A DNA stretch of 64,000 bases. It comes from Bacteroides sp. Its GTDB lineage: Bacteria; Bacteroidota; Bacteroidia; Bacteroidales; Muribaculaceae. This document shows positions 62,927-64,000 of the stretch, one piece after another (the first letter of the stretch is position 1; each line of letters begins with the position of its first letter). Where the stretch lies: assembly GCA_014801535.1 (NCBI GenBank), contig JAAVEA010000007.1:13685-77684 (forward strand). Direction: 5' to 3'. Below the pieces are notes generated by a model that was not told the origin of the DNA, ran no database searches, and was given only the letters and a program-made list of their open reading frames with translations. A program made the position numbers and the translations under genes.

Positions 62927-63313
62927 TCAGTTTCCAGAGGAGAATGTGTGATCGTAAACAACTTTTCCGCTGGTGGAGTTTGTGACCAAATACTGGATTG
63001 AAGACTTGAATGCAATACCCGAAAGTTTAGCTTCGGCTTTCTGACATTTTGCAACGATTTCAGCATCACATTTCTCTGTGCTACCGTTCAAAACAATGGG
63101 AGAGTTGCCGAGTTCCGATTTAAAAGCGTTTTCAATTGTTTGCATCTCGGAAAACATATCAAGCGAATTGGAATGACTTTCTCCAAAACCCGCAGTATAG
63201 ATATTGGTCTGGTCGGGTTCATCATCTCCGCAAGATGTTAAAGTTACAGCAAATGCTATTGCCACTACCGTCAGCATAGCTGACATCCATTTAAATGTTC
63301 TTTTCATTTTCAT
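62927..63313 (-). CDS. small lipoprotein of unknown function
   Basis: 128 residues. Lipoprotein signal with lipid C28 ('VVAIAFAVTLTSCGDDE'). The body is mixed alpha/beta without recognised motifs. The leader carries the same 20-base palindrome as the Fur-family gene (63337-63356), hinting at shared regulation. Confidence 0.72.
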   Translation of the reverse strand: MKMKRTFKWMSAMLTVVAIAFAVTLTSCGDDEPDQTNIYTAGFGESHSNSLDMFSEMQTIENAFKSELGNSPIVLNGSTEKCDAEIVAKCQKAEAKLSGIAFKSSIQYLVTNSTSGKVVYDHTFSSGN

Positions 63314-63336
63314 TTAAAATTTAATTATTAGTAAGT

Positions 63337-63356
63337 GAAGTTGTTTAAACAACTTC
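63337..63356 (-). promoter_or_regulatory. 20-base palindrome, second copy
   Basis: GAAGTTGTTTAAACAACTTC, identical to 40677-40696. It is 24 bases upstream of the lipoprotein ATG. Self-complementary, so the orientation is not defined; candidate operator for a dimeric repressor. Confidence 0.6.
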
Positions 63357-63412
63357 AGTGTTTAAATTTGACTTAAGTATCATTCAGAAATAAATAATGT
63401 TATCGGCTCAAT

Positions 63413-63437
63413 GTAGGGACGCACCCAAGGTGCGTCC
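63413..63437 (+). repeat. GTAG-tagged palindrome, copy 3
   Basis: GTAG then GGACGCACC-CAA-GGTGCGTCC, identical to the reverse complement of copy 1. It lies 25 bases beyond the stop of the last minus-strand gene. Confidence 0.85.
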
Positions 63438-63461
63438 GCCCGTTCCAAATACATTAGCTAC

Positions 63462-64000
63462 TTATTTTGCAATCTTATATACTCCATTTGAAGTTCTTAC
63501 AATATATATTCCTTTTGGAAGCATATCCAGATTAGCCGATATTCTCCTTCCATTGATATCACAGATCTCCTTGATGCTGCCTACAGCCCCGTCTCCTATA
63601 AAATCATCTCCATGGGGCAGATTGATCCCGGTAGCTGTATCGCCCACAGTAAATTTCAATACAGGCCCGTCGTTATATAGAGTGGATGCAATGATACTAC
63701 ATTCTTCTCCATCCTCTGATTGAGTATTCCTTACAACATCATTATCACGGAATGTAACCACACCGTCATTATCAACCGTAGCTACCTCCTGATTTGTCGA
63801 GTGCCAGAAGATATACGGCAATGTTGCGTTCCCCGGATATACTCTGGCATTCAGTGTCACCTGTGAACCATAATCAGGCATGATAGTCAGAGCCTGATCT
63901 GTCTCTATTCTTTCAGCAACAATCATCAACGAACTTTTGAAACGATACCAGCATTTATCAGTGTCGTCGTACAGATCTTTAATATCCTCATCACCATCGA
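63462..64000 (-). CDS. C-terminal part of a secreted Ig-like (BIG2-type) protein
   Basis: The minus-strand frame is open to the edge of the window, so the start lies outside; about 179 residues are seen. 'STNQEVATVDNDGVVTFRD' is typical of a bacterial Ig-like group 2 (BIG2) repeat. The end 'EICDINGRRISANLDMLPKGIYIVRTSNGVYKIAK' region is a Bacteroidota C-terminal secretion/sorting tail (T9SS-like), suggesting an extracellular protein. Function cannot be told from this part. Confidence 0.75.
   Translation of the reverse strand, partial: DGDEDIKDLYDDTDKCWYRFKSSLMIVAERIETDQALTIMPDYGSQVTLNARVYPGNATLPYIFWHSTNQEVATVDNDGVVTFRDNDVVRNTQSEDGEECSIIASTLYNDGPVLKFTVGDTATGINLPHGDDFIGDGAVGSIKEICDINGRRISANLDMLPKGIYIVRTSNGVYKIAK

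Noticed and set aside
1-64000. tRNA, rRNA or tmRNA genes and CRISPR arrays
   Set aside because: No cloverleaf, conserved rRNA block or regularly spaced repeat was seen in any intergenic stretch.

Overview
The window reads as chromosomal DNA of a gut-type member of the Bacteroidales, most likely Muribaculaceae or a close relative (family-level placement is inference). Directly visible support: a SusC/SusD pair, TamL-type lipoprotein Omp85 proteins, two C10 (streptopain-like) cysteine peptidases, a shared 'YYNLQG' C-terminal tail on secreted proteins, almost no Shine-Dalgarno sequences, and many promoters of the Bacteroidota form TTTG-N19/20-TAnnTTTG. No rRNA, tRNA or CRISPR array was found.

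Layout. 1-8475 (+): the 3' end of a probable DUF4435 gene, then glgB, cmk, ispH and tadA, and then an ADP-ribosylglycohydrolase, menA and dnaB. 8559-20225 (-): a surface-protein region with two C10 peptidases, a secreted protein of unknown function between them, and a susD/susC pair read from a strong promoter through a long structured leader. 20778-27215 (-): a HepT/MntA toxin-antitoxin pair, nhaA and bcp, lepA, and a class I fumarase. 27429-38575 (+): a long envelope gene run holding an amidase-fold protein, a GT2 glycosyltransferase, a DUF4922 HIT-like protein, an AmpG-like transporter, a TamL paralogue, a HAD phosphatase and an acyl-ACP thioesterase. 38660-41159 (+): a zinc/cadmium-type P1B ATPase with a His-rich N-terminus, then a Fur-family regulator. 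41257-44061 (-): gdhA and an abundant-type OmpA porin. 44497-51823 (+): a degenerate M23 protein, dxr, rseP, a 23S rRNA methyltransferase, DPP III and an AlkD-like protein. 51811-52530 (-): a lipoprotein. 52540-53740: a gene-poor stretch with an orphan terminator (possible small RNA) and an IS5-like remnant between inverted repeats. 53785-62794 (+): a VanZ-like protein, TamB, TamL, a lipoprotein and an SGNH hydrolase. 62927-64000 (-): a small lipoprotein and the 3' end of a secreted Ig-like protein.

How the parts fit. Much of the window serves the envelope: TamB/TamL and a second TamL, RseP, OmpA, a putative cell-wall amidase with an AmpG-like importer, and isoprenoid and menaquinone steps (ispH, dxr, menA). 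The C10 peptidases and SusCD may form a protein- or peptide-foraging unit. The strongest unexplained signals are small: a GTAG-tagged palindrome repeated three times, an identical 20-base palindrome before two unrelated genes, paired hairpin leaders before the Fur-family and DPP III genes, an orphan terminator, and an IS remnant whose end supplies part of the promoter for the VanZ-TamB-TamL operon.
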